This document shows, one piece after another, positions 33,675 to 43,777 of a stretch of DNA of 64,000 bases. Numbering within the stretch: position 1 is the stretch's first letter; every line of letters begins with the position of its first letter. Below the pieces are notes generated by a model that saw only the letters and a list, made by a program, of their open reading frames with translations, had not been told where the DNA came from and made no database searches. The DNA is from Xanthostigma xanthostigma (lineage: Eukaryota; Arthropoda; Insecta; Raphidioptera; Raphidiidae): assembly GCA_963575645.1 (NCBI GenBank), contig OY754470.1, positions 11,478,501 to 11,542,500 on the forward strand, in the 5' to 3' direction. The position numbers were made by a program, and so were the translations under genes.

Positions 33675-33715
33675 CTACAGTGGCTAGCCGTGCGGTCTAA
33701 GGCACGCCGAAAAAA
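33675..33715 (+). mobile_element. tRNA-like SINE fragment (box A only)
   Basis: GTGGCTAGCCGTGCGGTCTA then AGGCACGCCG is a Leu/Ser-type tRNA head. Box B and a tail are missing. Confidence 0.4.
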
Positions 33716-33760
33716 AAATTGTTTTATTTTTGACAATAAATCGAAATAAAAAGTGGAAAA

Positions 33761-34050
33761 TAAATATAGTTTAAAAAAAACTAAAAAACACGCTTTATAT
33801 CGAACTAAAAAGTAAAAAATATTTTTTTTAAAATAAGCTTAAAACAATAATGAATAAAAAATACAAGTATTATTGTGAAAAAAGCGTGGGGCGCTCGATG
33901 TACGAAAATGTGGAACAAAGCGCCCCACGCTTTATTCACAATAATACTTGTATTTTTTATTCATTATTGTTTTAAGCTTATTTTAAAAAAATATTTTTTA
34001 CTTTTTAGTTCGATATAAAGCGTGTTTTTTAGTTTTTTAAACTATATTTA
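33761..34050. repeat. Near-perfect long hairpin, about 133-bp arms
   Basis: The arms 33761-33895 and 33919-34050 are reverse complements with only a handful of indels. The loop is 23 bases (TCGATGTACG ... GGAACA). It contains CACGCTTTATATCGAACTAA and GCGTGGGGCGCT. If transcribed it would give one long dsRNA stem. It could be a foldback MITE or hpRNA locus. The high identity implies recent origin. Confidence 0.95.
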
Positions 34051-35044
34051 TATACTAAATGTCCTAGAACAGAAACATGTTTTTTTTTCAATATATATTT
34101 TTCATGATAATATTTGTACCCATCAAATGAAAACTATACATTTGTATACTGAATTTAGAAATTACCAATATTAATGTCCTCTTCCATATTGTGTTTATAT
34201 TCGCACATACATATTTTGGGCAATTACTTTGTTGTTTGCTGAACAAGTGATATTTCAGATGTCTGCGGAAAAACTTTTTATATTTAATAAGTTCCTATAC
34301 TGCAGTTAATTATAAAAACACAGGTTTGTTTTTAAAGAAGATACTACGTAGAATAAAATAATTTGTTGGTAATTGTCTGCCGACATGGCAACCTACCATT
34401 TATACGTTAATGTTTTATATTTTTCATTAATAAAACATGGAATTACATTTTTATTATGAAATAACTGGAATTAAATATTTTTTATTATAACCATTATTCT
34501 TGTAGCTGGTACAGTTTTTATAGAACACCACTGTGCAATGACTAATAAATTAGAACTAGTTTTGTCTTTACGGTAGCTAGAATTGTTTATACACGTTTCA
34601 AGTACCCATAATCGTTTTTAAGACATTCACCACGCGTACTGTGTGGCGAATTACCTTTGATGGACCGTCCGAGTTCTATTATTATTATTTACTACTCCTA
34701 GCCGTTCTGGATGACGAAGGTAAAAGTCAATGTAGATGACGACATGTGTCAGGTAACAATAGGCTTCATCATCAGAAGGCCAACTAACGCAATAGCCTAA
34801 ATTTGACACAGTTACAACAGAATTACTGAAAGAAGAGAGACTCATGTAGCCTGCAGTGGATAAAACATATTATAAGATATAAATTAATTAAAAATCGGTT
34901 CGTCGCAAATGATAATGTAGGAAAGTTAAACGACTTTAGATTTATTAAATCATTGAAATTAGCTCCGTCTAACTTAAATCAATAATCATGTCATCGCATT
35001 GATTTGTTTAGAACTTAAAACGGCTTTTTGCAAGTTTGTTGAAT
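34051..35044. other. No supported gene
   Basis: AT-rich. A 64-codon minus-strand frame at 34651-34845 ends in an (AAT)n-like run and is unassigned. Confidence 0.35.
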
Positions 35045-35177
35045 ATAGTATATTACATCACAAGGGCCAAAAGTGTGATATCTTGCCCTGCGCGACATGA
35101 TGCCTGAGGCGAAGCTGAGGGCATTATAAACCGCAGGGCAAGGTTACCACACCTTTGGCCAGTATGAAGTATACTAT
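35045..35177. mobile_element. Foldback MITE, GGGCCAAAAG family copy 1
   Basis: The left arm (CACAAGGGCCAAAAGTGTGA ... TTGCCCTGCG) is mirrored by CGCAGGGCAAGG ... CCTTTGGCC. Arms are about 46 bp. Between them lies CATGATGCCTGAGGCGAAGC, a smaller hairpin. Relatives occur at 45660, 47440 and 51600. Confidence 0.75.
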
Positions 35178-35334
35178 TTTTCTTCATACCTCAGTCGTAA
35201 GCACGTTTATTAAATACATTAATTAAATTATTACGTATTAATTACATAAAAACACTGATAAATTTCAAGCAAGCTTTGAATTTATACGTAAATACACAAA
35301 TGACAGCTGTTCACGATTATTATTATGTTTTTTA

Positions 35335-35341
35335 AATAAAG

Positions 35342-35372
<31 letters not shown>
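35335..35372. repeat. (ATT)n tract
   Basis: Follows AAATAAAGTTTG, so it may be the tail of a short retroelement. No body was identified. Confidence 0.7.
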
Positions 35373-35652
35373 ATAGGGTTGCTATGAAAACGACATTGGA
35401 ATATACCACTGATTCTAAACATAAATATAGATCATCCACATAAAAATATCTTGCAAATAGTCGTGTTCTGTGTCGTGTTTATTTGTGTTGTTAACATTTT
35501 ATTTGTGTCATATTCTCTCATCTTAGGTTCGATTTTTATGACTAACAAATTGGGGAAGTTGATCTAAAAAAGTCAATTATAATTTATTTAATTTAACAGC
35601 CTCGGTACGCGATTTAGCTTGGCAACCCATGTGCGATTTATCATCAATGTAT

Positions 35653-35851
35653 ATATTATGTAACATACCTAAGTAATTAATAGAATTTATTCATTAAAAG
35701 CCTGAAGAGGTCGACACACCAGTCGACGAAACGTCGTTTTAAAAAAAACTTGTTTTTTATTTCGAAAACCATTTGCCCCAGAGGATCAACACAACATATA
35801 GTTTACCATACTACATGGAGGGCGAAAAAAGATTCAATATTATGTAACATA
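35653..35851 (+). mobile_element. Short hammerhead-bearing insertion with 15-bp TSD
   Basis: A 169-bp insert (35668-35836) is bounded by identical ATATTATGTAACATA at 35653-35667 and 35837-35851. The empty site is represented by the uninterrupted R4 copy near 62900. It contains a complete minimal hammerhead motif at 35702-35735. It encodes nothing and has no poly(A) or (ATT)n tail. Its sequence is distinct from the foldback family. It is best explained as a short Penelope-like or retrozyme-like copy (inference). Confidence 0.8.
35702..35735 (+). ncRNA. Minimal hammerhead ribozyme-like motif
   Basis: CTGAAGA, one extra G, stem II GTCGAC/GTCGAC with loop ACACCA, then GAAACGTC. Bases before the core (TTAAAAGC) can pair with those after it (GTTTTAA), giving a stem I of five pairs, a mismatch and two more. 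Stem III is the self-complementary ACGT, as in dimer-type metazoan motifs. This is the most complete motif in the window. Confidence 0.7.
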
Positions 35852-35930
35852 ATATTATAATCTTTGTCATCATCAAATACCAGATGAGGGTATATATTTC
35901 TAATATCGGATCTCGCACTAGTATATTTCT

Positions 35931-36639
35931 GGCAATTAAAAAAATCTGAAAGGGTTTTGATTTTCACGAGTAAAATGTTATGAATGCATTGTGGTAATTT
36001 TATCGACTATGTCATAAATATCTAACAGCATCTTCAAACACTGACATTATTTTTAGTGATATAATTTTTTTATGTTTATAAGATACAGATTTCGTGTCGG
36101 TATGCGCTCATGTATGTATGTATACATTACACGTCCATCAGTGCTACTTGAAATGAAAGGTTTTAAAGAATGATGTCGATATATTATGGTTTGATCACAA
36201 AGAGCAGCCGCTTTTAAAAGAAGACAATGAAATATATTGACCGTGCTTTGATTACAGATTGGCTCCGGTTTACACATTGTGATTCAGGGCTGTGCGCTAA
36301 AGATGCGATTATAGACCGTTTGGCTTTCAAATCTGTTTATATCTATTCGTCTGCTTGTTCGGCAGTTACGACTAAATGTATGAACCAATTTCAATAAAAT
36401 TTGGCATCGACATTTTTTGAAGTATCTACTGCATGTCAAACTGGGTGATAGTCCTGCTTGACTGTAAAATATTAAGGTAGAACCGAATGATCCATCACTG
36501 TCGAGCAAGACAAATCTGTAATGAAGTGGAGTATAATAAGCTTGACAATAAGGAAGCGAAACTTCCACCGAGAACCGAAGGTTCTTCAAGTTTTAAATAA
36601 GTTTAAAATAATATGTAAGATTTAAAAATTAAATTATTA
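35931..36639. other. No supported gene
   Basis: A 101-codon and a 74-codon minus-strand frame occur here. Neither has a recognisable domain. Confidence 0.35.
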
Positions 36640-37024
36640 CTAGCGGTCCGTCCCGGCTTCACCCGAGTGCGATAGATATAATTCTGCAAAATGTGTTTCG
36701 TTTGCGGCCCGATGTCTGAACTAATAGCTTTGAGCAAATTTTACCAGATTTGCTGCTGAACTAATAGCTTTGAGCGAATTCTATCAGATGTTGCTACATG
36801 TTACTAAAACACCGTCATTTTGTACAAAATATTTAATAAAAACTATCGTATAGCGTAAGTTGGACCAAGCAAGACACATTTACAAAAATTCATTAATATC
36901 AGTTATGTACGTAATTTCGGAGATTTTTTTTATATAGTCTGAAAAAAATTGGTTGGCAGTTTTATTTATTTGATGAGTTCTATTCAGACGTTAATCAAAG
37001 ATTTGGATTTTTTATATATAAAGA
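36640..37024 (-). mobile_element. Helitron G, non-autonomous
   Basis: The minus strand runs from TCTTTATATATAAAAAATCC at 37024, after a host A, to the hairpin GGGTGAAGCCGGGACGGACC and CTAG at 36640. It shares its body with the plus-strand Helitron F at 59000-59387. It has two copies of the CTAATAGCTTTGAGC unit, where F has several. A foldback arm is inserted near its 5' end. Confidence 0.85.
36926..37018 (+). mobile_element. Single-arm copy of the hammerhead foldback family
   Basis: A 71-bp insert (36937-37007), GTCTGAAAAAAATTGG ... CGTTAATCAAAGATTTGG, corresponds to the distal part of one arm. It is flanked by TTTTTTATATA at 36926-36936 and 37008-37018. It lacks the hammerhead. A short copy sharing only the AATCAAAGAT end, with its own TSD, points to 5' truncation during target-primed integration. 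Confidence 0.75.
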
Positions 37025-37656
37025 TTATTGCAAAGTTGAACTACCGCTGGAAAAAGGTATATAAGAATTTTTTATTGCAATTGCGTGCAAAACCACGAGT
37101 AACGGATAGTATATAATTTAATATAGAAACTGTGTTAATTTTTAAAGAAATTAAAAAAATGGACTAGTAATATGGAATCCGTTTCTTATTTCATTGATGA
37201 TGATATTGTGCATTTAGTGTGTGAGTGAATGAGTGTGGTGTAGTGTGCTGTGACTAGTGATAATATTTTTATTAGACAAACCTTGGCGCTGTTAACTCAG
37301 GATTGGTCTGAGACCTACCAAATTATCGGGAAAATTGTCAAACGCTTCTACGAGACCATGTAATTAAAAAGAAAAAAAATCCGGACCCCACCCACCGGGA
37401 AAAGTCCGGGTATTCCCTGACCGACACTGTGTTAATCTCATCTATCGAGCTTTCATAAACATTCTTTTGTACTTTATTTTCATCATATTTATTTATTATA
37501 CCTAACATAATATTAGCGTGCGAAAATAATATCTTACTAGTTGTACCGTAAATGTCATTTGCACATTATTACTAACCTTGTAAACCGCAGAAATGTCACA
37601 ACTGCTTTCTGTTTGTAGTCGACGCTGCAGTTATAATTTTAAAATATATACTGTGA
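37025..37656. other. No supported gene
   Basis: AT-rich, apart from CGGACCCCACCCACCGGG at 37382, which may be a transposon end. No partner was found. Confidence 0.3.
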
Positions 37657-38143
37657 AGTATGGATAACGTGACCATTTATTTTTTACTCAAAACGGGACA
37701 TCGGTTTATTTACGTCAATTAGCAGGTTGTCAATAAAAACACACATTTTTAATGTTTTTTATTCAGAAAAACTCAGATATTATTACAAATTAAAAATATG
37801 CCACATAAAATATCTAGTTATATTTATATTTATCACAGAAACATATTTATATCATTTGCTTATGAGAAAAGAGAAAGGTATATGATAAACAAATATAGAA
37901 ATATCAATTGGTTGAAATACAATTGTCAAAAATATGATATAGGTATACAGTTTTTTAAATATTTACATCTTTTTAATTAATGTAAATTTACTTTTTGTAG
38001 CGAAAATAGAAATAATTTTCGCGCGGTTTCGGAAAACGGGACAATTGTGCGTCCCGAAACTTTCTTTGGGGACAACGGGACAGATAACCGAAAAAAGGGA
38101 CGGTCCCGTTCAAAACGGGACGTATGGTCACGTTAAGTATGGA
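37657..38143. mobile_element. hAT-like MITE with 8-bp TSD
   Basis: The element is 37665-38135. The ends TAACGTGACCAT and ATGGTCACGTTA are exact inverted repeats. AGTATGGA is duplicated at 37657-37664 and 38136-38143. CGGGAC words are concentrated at both ends. The open frame inside is AT-codon noise. Confidence 0.93.
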
Positions 38144-38850
38144 GTGTTAATTTATTAAATAGCTACATTTTTGCGAAGATTACACGTTTGTTGATGCATA
38201 CTTGGATAGAAAAGCAATGATTCATCTAAGACTTGGAGATCATCACTAAAAGTAATATTATCTAAGAATCAATTAAAATTCAACCATCGGTTTGTCGACT
38301 GACGTTCATCCCTGACTTTACTGACAGTTCGACATGAGTGACTTGATGTACAGGTTCAACATGCTTGTCATCATCATCATCATAGCAAAATCAATGATCT
38401 GTATCTACAGGAGAATACCGACAGCCACTTTGAATACAATGACTTGCTTCACTGATTACTTTTTATCTAGATTATCATCAATTTAATTTATCTAATTTAT
38501 AGCACTGATCCAAAGTCACTTAACTATATACTTACATCTAATCGTTATTGCTTCCATACATAACGCACTTAATAAATATTATACCTTACCTAAAAAAATG
38601 TCAGAAATGGGCTTATTATTTTTACATTTGACTCTCCACCTATCATATTAGTTTTAAACACACTACAAAAGACAAGTCCAACAATGTAGGGAGCTCCAAC
38701 TGAAGGCATATTCTTTGTGAATTATGTATTTATGATCGAAAAGTCTCTTACTATTTCTGTGTGAGAAGTATAATTACTAAGTTATTAATAATGCAATGGG
38801 TGAATTTTAATTTTATTAGATATTTGTAAAAAAGGTACCTTTACTGTAAA
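38144..38850. other. No supported gene
   Basis: AT-rich with a short (ATC)n stretch at 38363. No feature recognised. Confidence 0.35.
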
Positions 38851-39913
38851 CTAGCTTTTACCTGCGACTTCGTCCGCGTGAAATCAGTGTGTACAATAAT
38901 TTGATATAATTGATTTAAACATTCATACATTCAGGCAAGTAATTTAAGACGGCCTTATAAACATTGTTTTTTTTTTTTTTTGTTTTGCCATCTTTTGCCA
39001 AAACATAAAGACTTAGTGGATTCGATACAAGTGAGAAAAACATGGTTTTTCAAATTGAATTCCAGCTACCTTAAGTTTTTTTTTTCCAGGGCTTTTTATA
39101 GTTATTCCGAAAGCAGTCTTTAATGGAAATTGTGATTTTTAAATTGAAAAAACAAATCCGTTCATATAATTGCTATTCGTGGTATTAAAGCACTGTTACC
39201 TTTAGATTTGCCACAAATTATAATAGCCCTAATAATATTTCAACCCAGATGAGACACTTGTAAACGTGTACCAATGCACTATTATCGCACAATTTGAGCG
39301 CATTAGGATTTCGCATTAAAAGTACCGGAACACCCACTTTCAACCTTTATATGTGAGAAGACATTTAACCCCCTTAAGGGTTTATTTTTGTAATATTTTT
39401 GTAATAAAAGAAAGTTATTTTTTATTGAACTCAAAAATATTTTTATTTAAACAAATTACAATTATTGTACAAATTAATTTAGTGTTAATCTAGAAAAGTC
39501 TAATCTTGGAATGCCATCAAATTGAAAAAATTCAAAATCATTCTATGGCTAACGTAACTGATTAAATTGCATAATACATAAAATTAACAGGGCTTTACAA
39601 AATTACATTTTAAATATACCACAATTTTAAAAAAAGTTGTTTATGTCCTTCCCCAGAGTTTAAACTACCTCCATATTAAATTTCATTACAAACGGCCCAG
39701 CGCTCTTGCCGCGAAAGCGTAACTTCATACAATACTATAAGCTCCACTTCATCCTCATAGGGGTTCATTTTTTAAAAAAGTAGCCTATGTGCTTTTTCAC
39801 TTATCAAACTATCTGCATATTAAATTTCATCACAATCGGCCTGGCGGTTTGGCCATGAAAGCCTAACAGACGGACAGACAGAGTTACTTTCGCATTTATA
39901 ATATTAGTATGGA
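38851..39913 (-). mobile_element. Helitron B, helicase-bearing relic
   Basis: The minus strand starts TCCATACTAATATTATAAAT at 39913 after a host A. It ends with the hairpin CACGCGGACGAAGTCGCAGG and AAAAGCTAG at 38851. It is the same family as 2622-3265 but carries about 220 bp of extra sequence around 39410-39640. Confidence 0.9.
38970..39330 (-). pseudogene. Helitron helicase C-terminus, second copy
   Basis: The minus strand reads SLVSNPLSLYVLAKDGK at about 38983-39034, matching the SRVG-P--L-VLA-DGK tail of Helitron helicases. Upstream motifs are frameshifted beyond recognition. Comparison with 2741-3050 shows that both copies had lost the Rep and Walker regions, so the family moved as a short derivative that carried this coding end. 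Confidence 0.7.
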
Positions 39914-41571
39914 TTGCAATACCCACTTCATCTCCATAGATCACTAATTTAAATGATAGAACAAATGGGGTAGCAGAAGTAGAGAAATTTGACGGCAAAA
40001 ATATGGACGAGAACGATAATAAAGTAAACGAGGAAGGAGACTAACTTTTTTTTTATAAAGAATTTTGCTGAGCAAAATTGATAAAAGTCTCTTAATTTGA
40101 AAATAATTTAACAAGGATGTTCTCAAAATAGCTTACATTACTTTTGGAACATCAAATGTTATTATAGGAATGTCAATTAAAAAAATTCTGGATTACATTT
40201 TTATAGACAACAATTTCCTTTAAAATATACAGCAGTTCCGCTATAAACCAGCAATTATGTCGAAAACAATGGTCTGTCATTACATCTGAAATACCCTTCG
40301 TAAACTTATTAATAATTTAATGAAAAAACGTGTTGTAATTTGAACGAGGTAATTGTATACTTAACATTATAAAAACTGACAAAAGTGCTATGTGATTTTA
40401 CTATATTAAGTGGGTACCAAAAGTATTTTACAAAGTACGGTTTTTTTTAATATCTTGTTACATATTATTATATGTAGACATATTTCATATTATATAGTGT
40501 GTTTTATGTAAAACGGACCACTGATTTTGCAATATAATTTTATAAGGCACGAGTTCGTCATGAGCAAAGATACAGATGCATGTAACCAATTACCTATTAG
40601 TGATCCCAATTTTTATAACACATTTTAAATGTGATAATTGTGAAGAAACAACATATAAAATTCTAACGACATCTGTCTTTAATATAAATTTGTTTTCTTG
40701 TAGGTTTTTTAAGAGTTTTTGGGTATTTTGTACGAAATCTGCACGGAAAAATGTGTTACCAAATATTTTTTCGTTGATTTGATCTAATGGTACATTTAAA
40801 TTAGATGCTACTTTTTAACAGGTTCAGTTCAGCAACTCTTATTTTACTAAGCAGCAATAAGCAATGAAATAATCAGTAGCATCAATTTTAACTCTTTTGG
40901 AATCTCTTTCCGTACACAACTTGTAGTAGTTAGTTTTTTAACTACACATCACATTATTATAAGATATTGCTTTACTAAATGTACGTCTGATGGCTCAAAT
41001 TAATGAAAAACAATTCAGTTAAATAGATTACAGAGAAAATAGTATGTTTTTGTTAGAAACAGTGGCATAATTACTCAAAGTATAGTTTTTGTTTGCCAGT
41101 CGGTAACCTAACTCCTCCGAAACTACTGACTCAATCATGACAATTTTTTTTTAATCCAACTGTGAATCACTAATTCTCTCAGATATCGAGCGTCTATAAT
41201 CTACAATCTTTCATCAACAATGTGCTATATTATAATAAGCGTAGGAAAATATATTAAAAATTAAATGGACTGTTTAAAATCAAACATACTATATAAAATA
41301 TATTATGTACTATATATATATTATGGATGTGTAACAACGCAGAATGCTTCCGCGACAGAAATGACTTGTAGAAAAAAGTAATTACCGGTAGAGAACGTGT
41401 CATTATTGTTTAGGGAAATATTTATTGTGTACGAAAATGACACGTTTATGACATACTTAATGATGGCTTAGTCTCAAGAAAGGAAAATTACTCTGGTTAA
41501 TGTTATAATAGATGATATATTTCTGAAAACACTATCACTACAGTGAAACATTTTCTGGCTTGCATTTAAAA
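39914..41571. other. No supported gene
   Basis: 1.6 kb of AT-rich sequence. Several 60-70-codon frames are present without domains. No element ends recognised. Confidence 0.4.
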
Positions 41572-41662
41572 TTTTATTTATTTTAAATAAAATTGTCGAC
41601 CAATTTTTCTCAGACCAATATATTGACAAAATAAAAAATAACAAATCAATACAACATAAGAT

Positions 41663-41694
41663 GACGTTTCGATCCGGCTTTGGATCTTCTTCAG
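41663..41694 (-). ncRNA. Minimal hammerhead ribozyme-like motif (left arm)
   Basis: On the minus strand: CTGAAGA, an extra A, GATCC, a loop, GGATC, then GAAACGTC. Stem II is 5 bp with a loop of 6. Its partner in the right arm is almost identical, so a transcript across the element would fold the two arms on each other and compete with the ribozyme fold. Confidence 0.6.
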
Positions 41695-41808
41695 AAAAAT
41701 CTAAAAATAATAAAAATTAATTAGTATTAAATTATTAATTATTAATTCGTGTAATTAGATAATAATTAATAATTTAATACTAATTAATTTTTATATTTTT
41801 ATATTTTT

Positions 41809-41840
41809 CTGAAGAAGATCCAAAGCCGGATCGAAACGTC
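41809..41840 (+). ncRNA. Minimal hammerhead ribozyme-like motif (right arm)
   Basis: CTGAAGA, an extra A, stem II GATCC/GGATC with loop AAAGCC, then GAAACGTC. Stem I is weak (T-A, then mismatches). Confidence 0.6.
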
Positions 41841-42416
41841 ATCTTATGTTGTATTGATTTGTTATTTTTTATTTTGTCAATATATTGGTCTGAGAAAAAT
41901 TGGTCGACAATTTTATTTATTTGAAGAGTTCTATTCAGACGTTAATCAAAGATTTTTATTTATTTTACATTCTGTCCAATGCTTTGAAGAGGATTCAAGT
42001 TATTTTTTTTTAAATAAATAATTGATTAGTTAATTTAATTCTTCCTAGAAGAAAACGGTTTTTTGGCAAATTTTCAGTATAAATACAACATCTTCTTTTC
42101 ATTTTCTCGTACTTTAATTATAAGTAGAAAAAACTGTGTGGAAATGGAATACTTTTTTTATGTCAATCCTGCAACATCGCGGCTTTTGTATCTTAGGTAT
42201 TCTTCAAGTCATTGCCTGAATATGGTCGAAAATGGAAACCAAACAGTACAATAATTAAATCCAGCTAATATTATAATAAAGAAGTAAAGTTTCTACAATT
42301 GTTTGTGCTAATCTCCAAAACTACCGAAGCAATTTTAAAAATTTATTTTATATTCTTGGGTTACAATCAAATACGGATGAGCAGTGGACAAAAATGAAAA
42401 TACCACACGTGACCTA

Positions 42417-42577
42417 TTAAGGCCGCTGCACATGAGGCTAGAAACGCTGCTAGATTCCTTGCTAGATTTGCCTACTAGTTTTCTAGCGCTGGTTTTCTTG
42501 ATTGCTGTTATGTACTCGCTTCACACGAGACATCTTTTCAAGCTAGTTTTGTTAATAAATCTAGTGCGCGTGCAGTG
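42417..42577. mobile_element. Small element with GCTAG repeats
   Basis: CCGCTGCACATGAGGCTAG at the left is mirrored by CTAGTGCGCGTGCAG at the right. Many GCTAG/CTAGC words lie between. The 64-codon frame through it is not a gene. Confidence 0.5.
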
Positions 42578-42639
42578 ACAGTTCAAATATAAACACAGAG
42601 CAAAACGTGTCTGTTATCTGACTCTAATATTATCAGCAA

Positions 42640-43165
42640 ACCATTGTTCGTTGTCGTTCTTCTCGGTCACTCGAAAATATAGCCACAGTAAGGGAATTTG
42701 TATTTCTTTGAAAATGCGGCTGGAAATGCGCTAACTGTTAATGGTGTGCGGTATCGCAAAAATGCAAAATCGCAAAATGTTTTGTGGCCCGAATTGAATG
42801 TATTTGATGTGGAGGACATGTTTTTCCAACAAGACGGTGCGACCTGCCACACAGCACGTGAAACAATGGTGTTACTGCAGACCAAGTTTCCAGGCCGTGT
42901 CATTTCTCGATTTGGCTATCAACATTGACAACCAAGATCGTGCGATCTAACGCCGATGGACTTTTTTCTTTGGGGCTATGTGAAGAAAAAGGTGTATGCA
43001 AATAAGTCTGAAACAATTGAACATCTTAAAGAGGAAATACGACGCGTTATTAGTGAAATACAGCCACACTTATGCGAAATAGTTATTCAAAATTTTAACA
43101 AAAGAATAACCCTGTGCCAGAGGTTTCGTTGTGGCCATTTGCCTGATGTTGTATTTCAAGTTTAA
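42640..43165 (+). pseudogene. Mariner (rosa-type, DD41D) transposase, deleted and broken
   Basis: Encodes remnants of a Tc1/mariner-superfamily transposase, which cuts and pastes its element at TA sites. An N-terminal helix-turn-helix piece (RSSRSLENIATVRE, 42655-42696) is joined out of frame to the catalytic half, implying an internal deletion. The catalytic half starts FFENAAGNALTVNG. It has the second Asp in FFQQDGATCHTA (codon 42833) and the third in CDLTPMDFFLWG (codon 42959), with 41 codons between, the spacing of the rosa/DD41D branch. The first Asp is lost. A TGA at 42926 stands where Trp is usual. The frame then runs to the natural stop (HLPDVVFQV). It cannot make an active enzyme. 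Confidence 0.85.
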
Positions 43166-43184
43166 ATGGAACTATTTTTCTTTA

Positions 43185-43777
43185 TCTGTACTAATATATA
43201 AGACTGAAGAGTTTGTTTGTTTGTTTGAACGCGCTAATCTCAGGAACTACTGGTTCAAATTGAAATTTTTTTTGTTGGATAGCCCATTTATCGAGAAAGG
43301 CTGTAGGCTATATGATATTACGCTACGACAATTAGGAGCGGAGCTTTAATGAAAAATGTTGCAAAATGTATCTCAAAAATAAGCTTCTATTCATGTGAAA
43401 TGCACTAACTAGATATACTCATATTAGCGTTGTGAGAACACAACCTCAGGTGGCTCAATCGGTAGAGCATGCGACTGTCAATATCAGACGTGGGTTCGAG
43501 CCCCACTTTGGGCGAATATATTTTTATTTTTTACATTGCTTTCTTCTATGGCTTACATTTAAATTTATTTTAATTTTATTTAATTAATTTTAAAAAAATA
43601 GTTAAAAAAAATTTATTACTGCTTTTTATCGACAAAAACTTTTGAACGGTAACTCCGATCATCATGAAATTTGGACACAACATTCATCTTGGTAATCTAA
43701 GATGAATGTGTGTACTCGTGTTCCTCCCTTCCCCATTCGTTCTTTTACACCCGGGTGAAACCAGACGGGATCGCTAG
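43185..43777 (+). mobile_element. Helitron D, non-autonomous
   Basis: It starts TCTGTACTAATATATAAGAC after a host A and ends with hairpin CACCCGGGTGAAACCAGACG and GGATCGCTAG. The 3' third matches Helitron C (9265-9640) in inverted orientation. A tRNA-like block lies inside at 43440-43516. Confidence 0.85.
43440..43516 (+). mobile_element. tRNA-derived sequence inside Helitron D
   Basis: A good D arm (GGCTCAATCGGTAGAGC) and T arm (GTGGGTTCGAGCCCCAC) are present. The anticodon stem is broken (loop CTGTCAA) and the acceptor ends do not pair. It is therefore a SINE head or captured tRNA pseudogene, not a working tRNA gene. Confidence 0.6.

Larger units (their letters stand above)
35507..35930 (+). 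repeat. Dispersed repeat R4, copy 1, split by an insertion
   Basis: It aligns with 62765-62995: GTTCGATTTTTATGA, TCGGTACGCGATTTAG, CTTTGTCATCATCAAATA and GATGAGGGTATA. The alignment is broken exactly by the hammerhead-bearing insertion at 35668-35836. Confidence 0.7.
41572..41967. mobile_element. Hammerhead foldback retroelement, copy 3 (best preserved)
   Basis: The element is 41586-41953. Two divergent arms each contain a hammerhead motif facing outward (41663-41694 minus and 41809-41840 plus), followed by a near-identical 110-bp tail (ACATAAGATGACG side mirrored by CGTCATCTTATG ... TTGGTCGACAATTTTA). The left arm is shorter by about 30 bp. The right ends ACGTTAATCAAAGAT. TTTTATTTATTTTA is duplicated at 41572-41585 and 41954-41967. 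No coding. Confidence 0.85.

Noticed and set aside
36284..36589. 101-codon minus-strand ORF as a gene
   Set aside because: No domain, no supporting signals, and composition is compatible with chance.
42384..42578. 64-codon Leu-rich ORF resembling a membrane peptide
   Set aside because: It coincides with the GCTAG-repeat inverted element at 42417-42577.
43440..43516. Functional tRNA gene
   Set aside because: The acceptor ends do not pair and the anticodon stem is broken, so it is tRNA-derived only.
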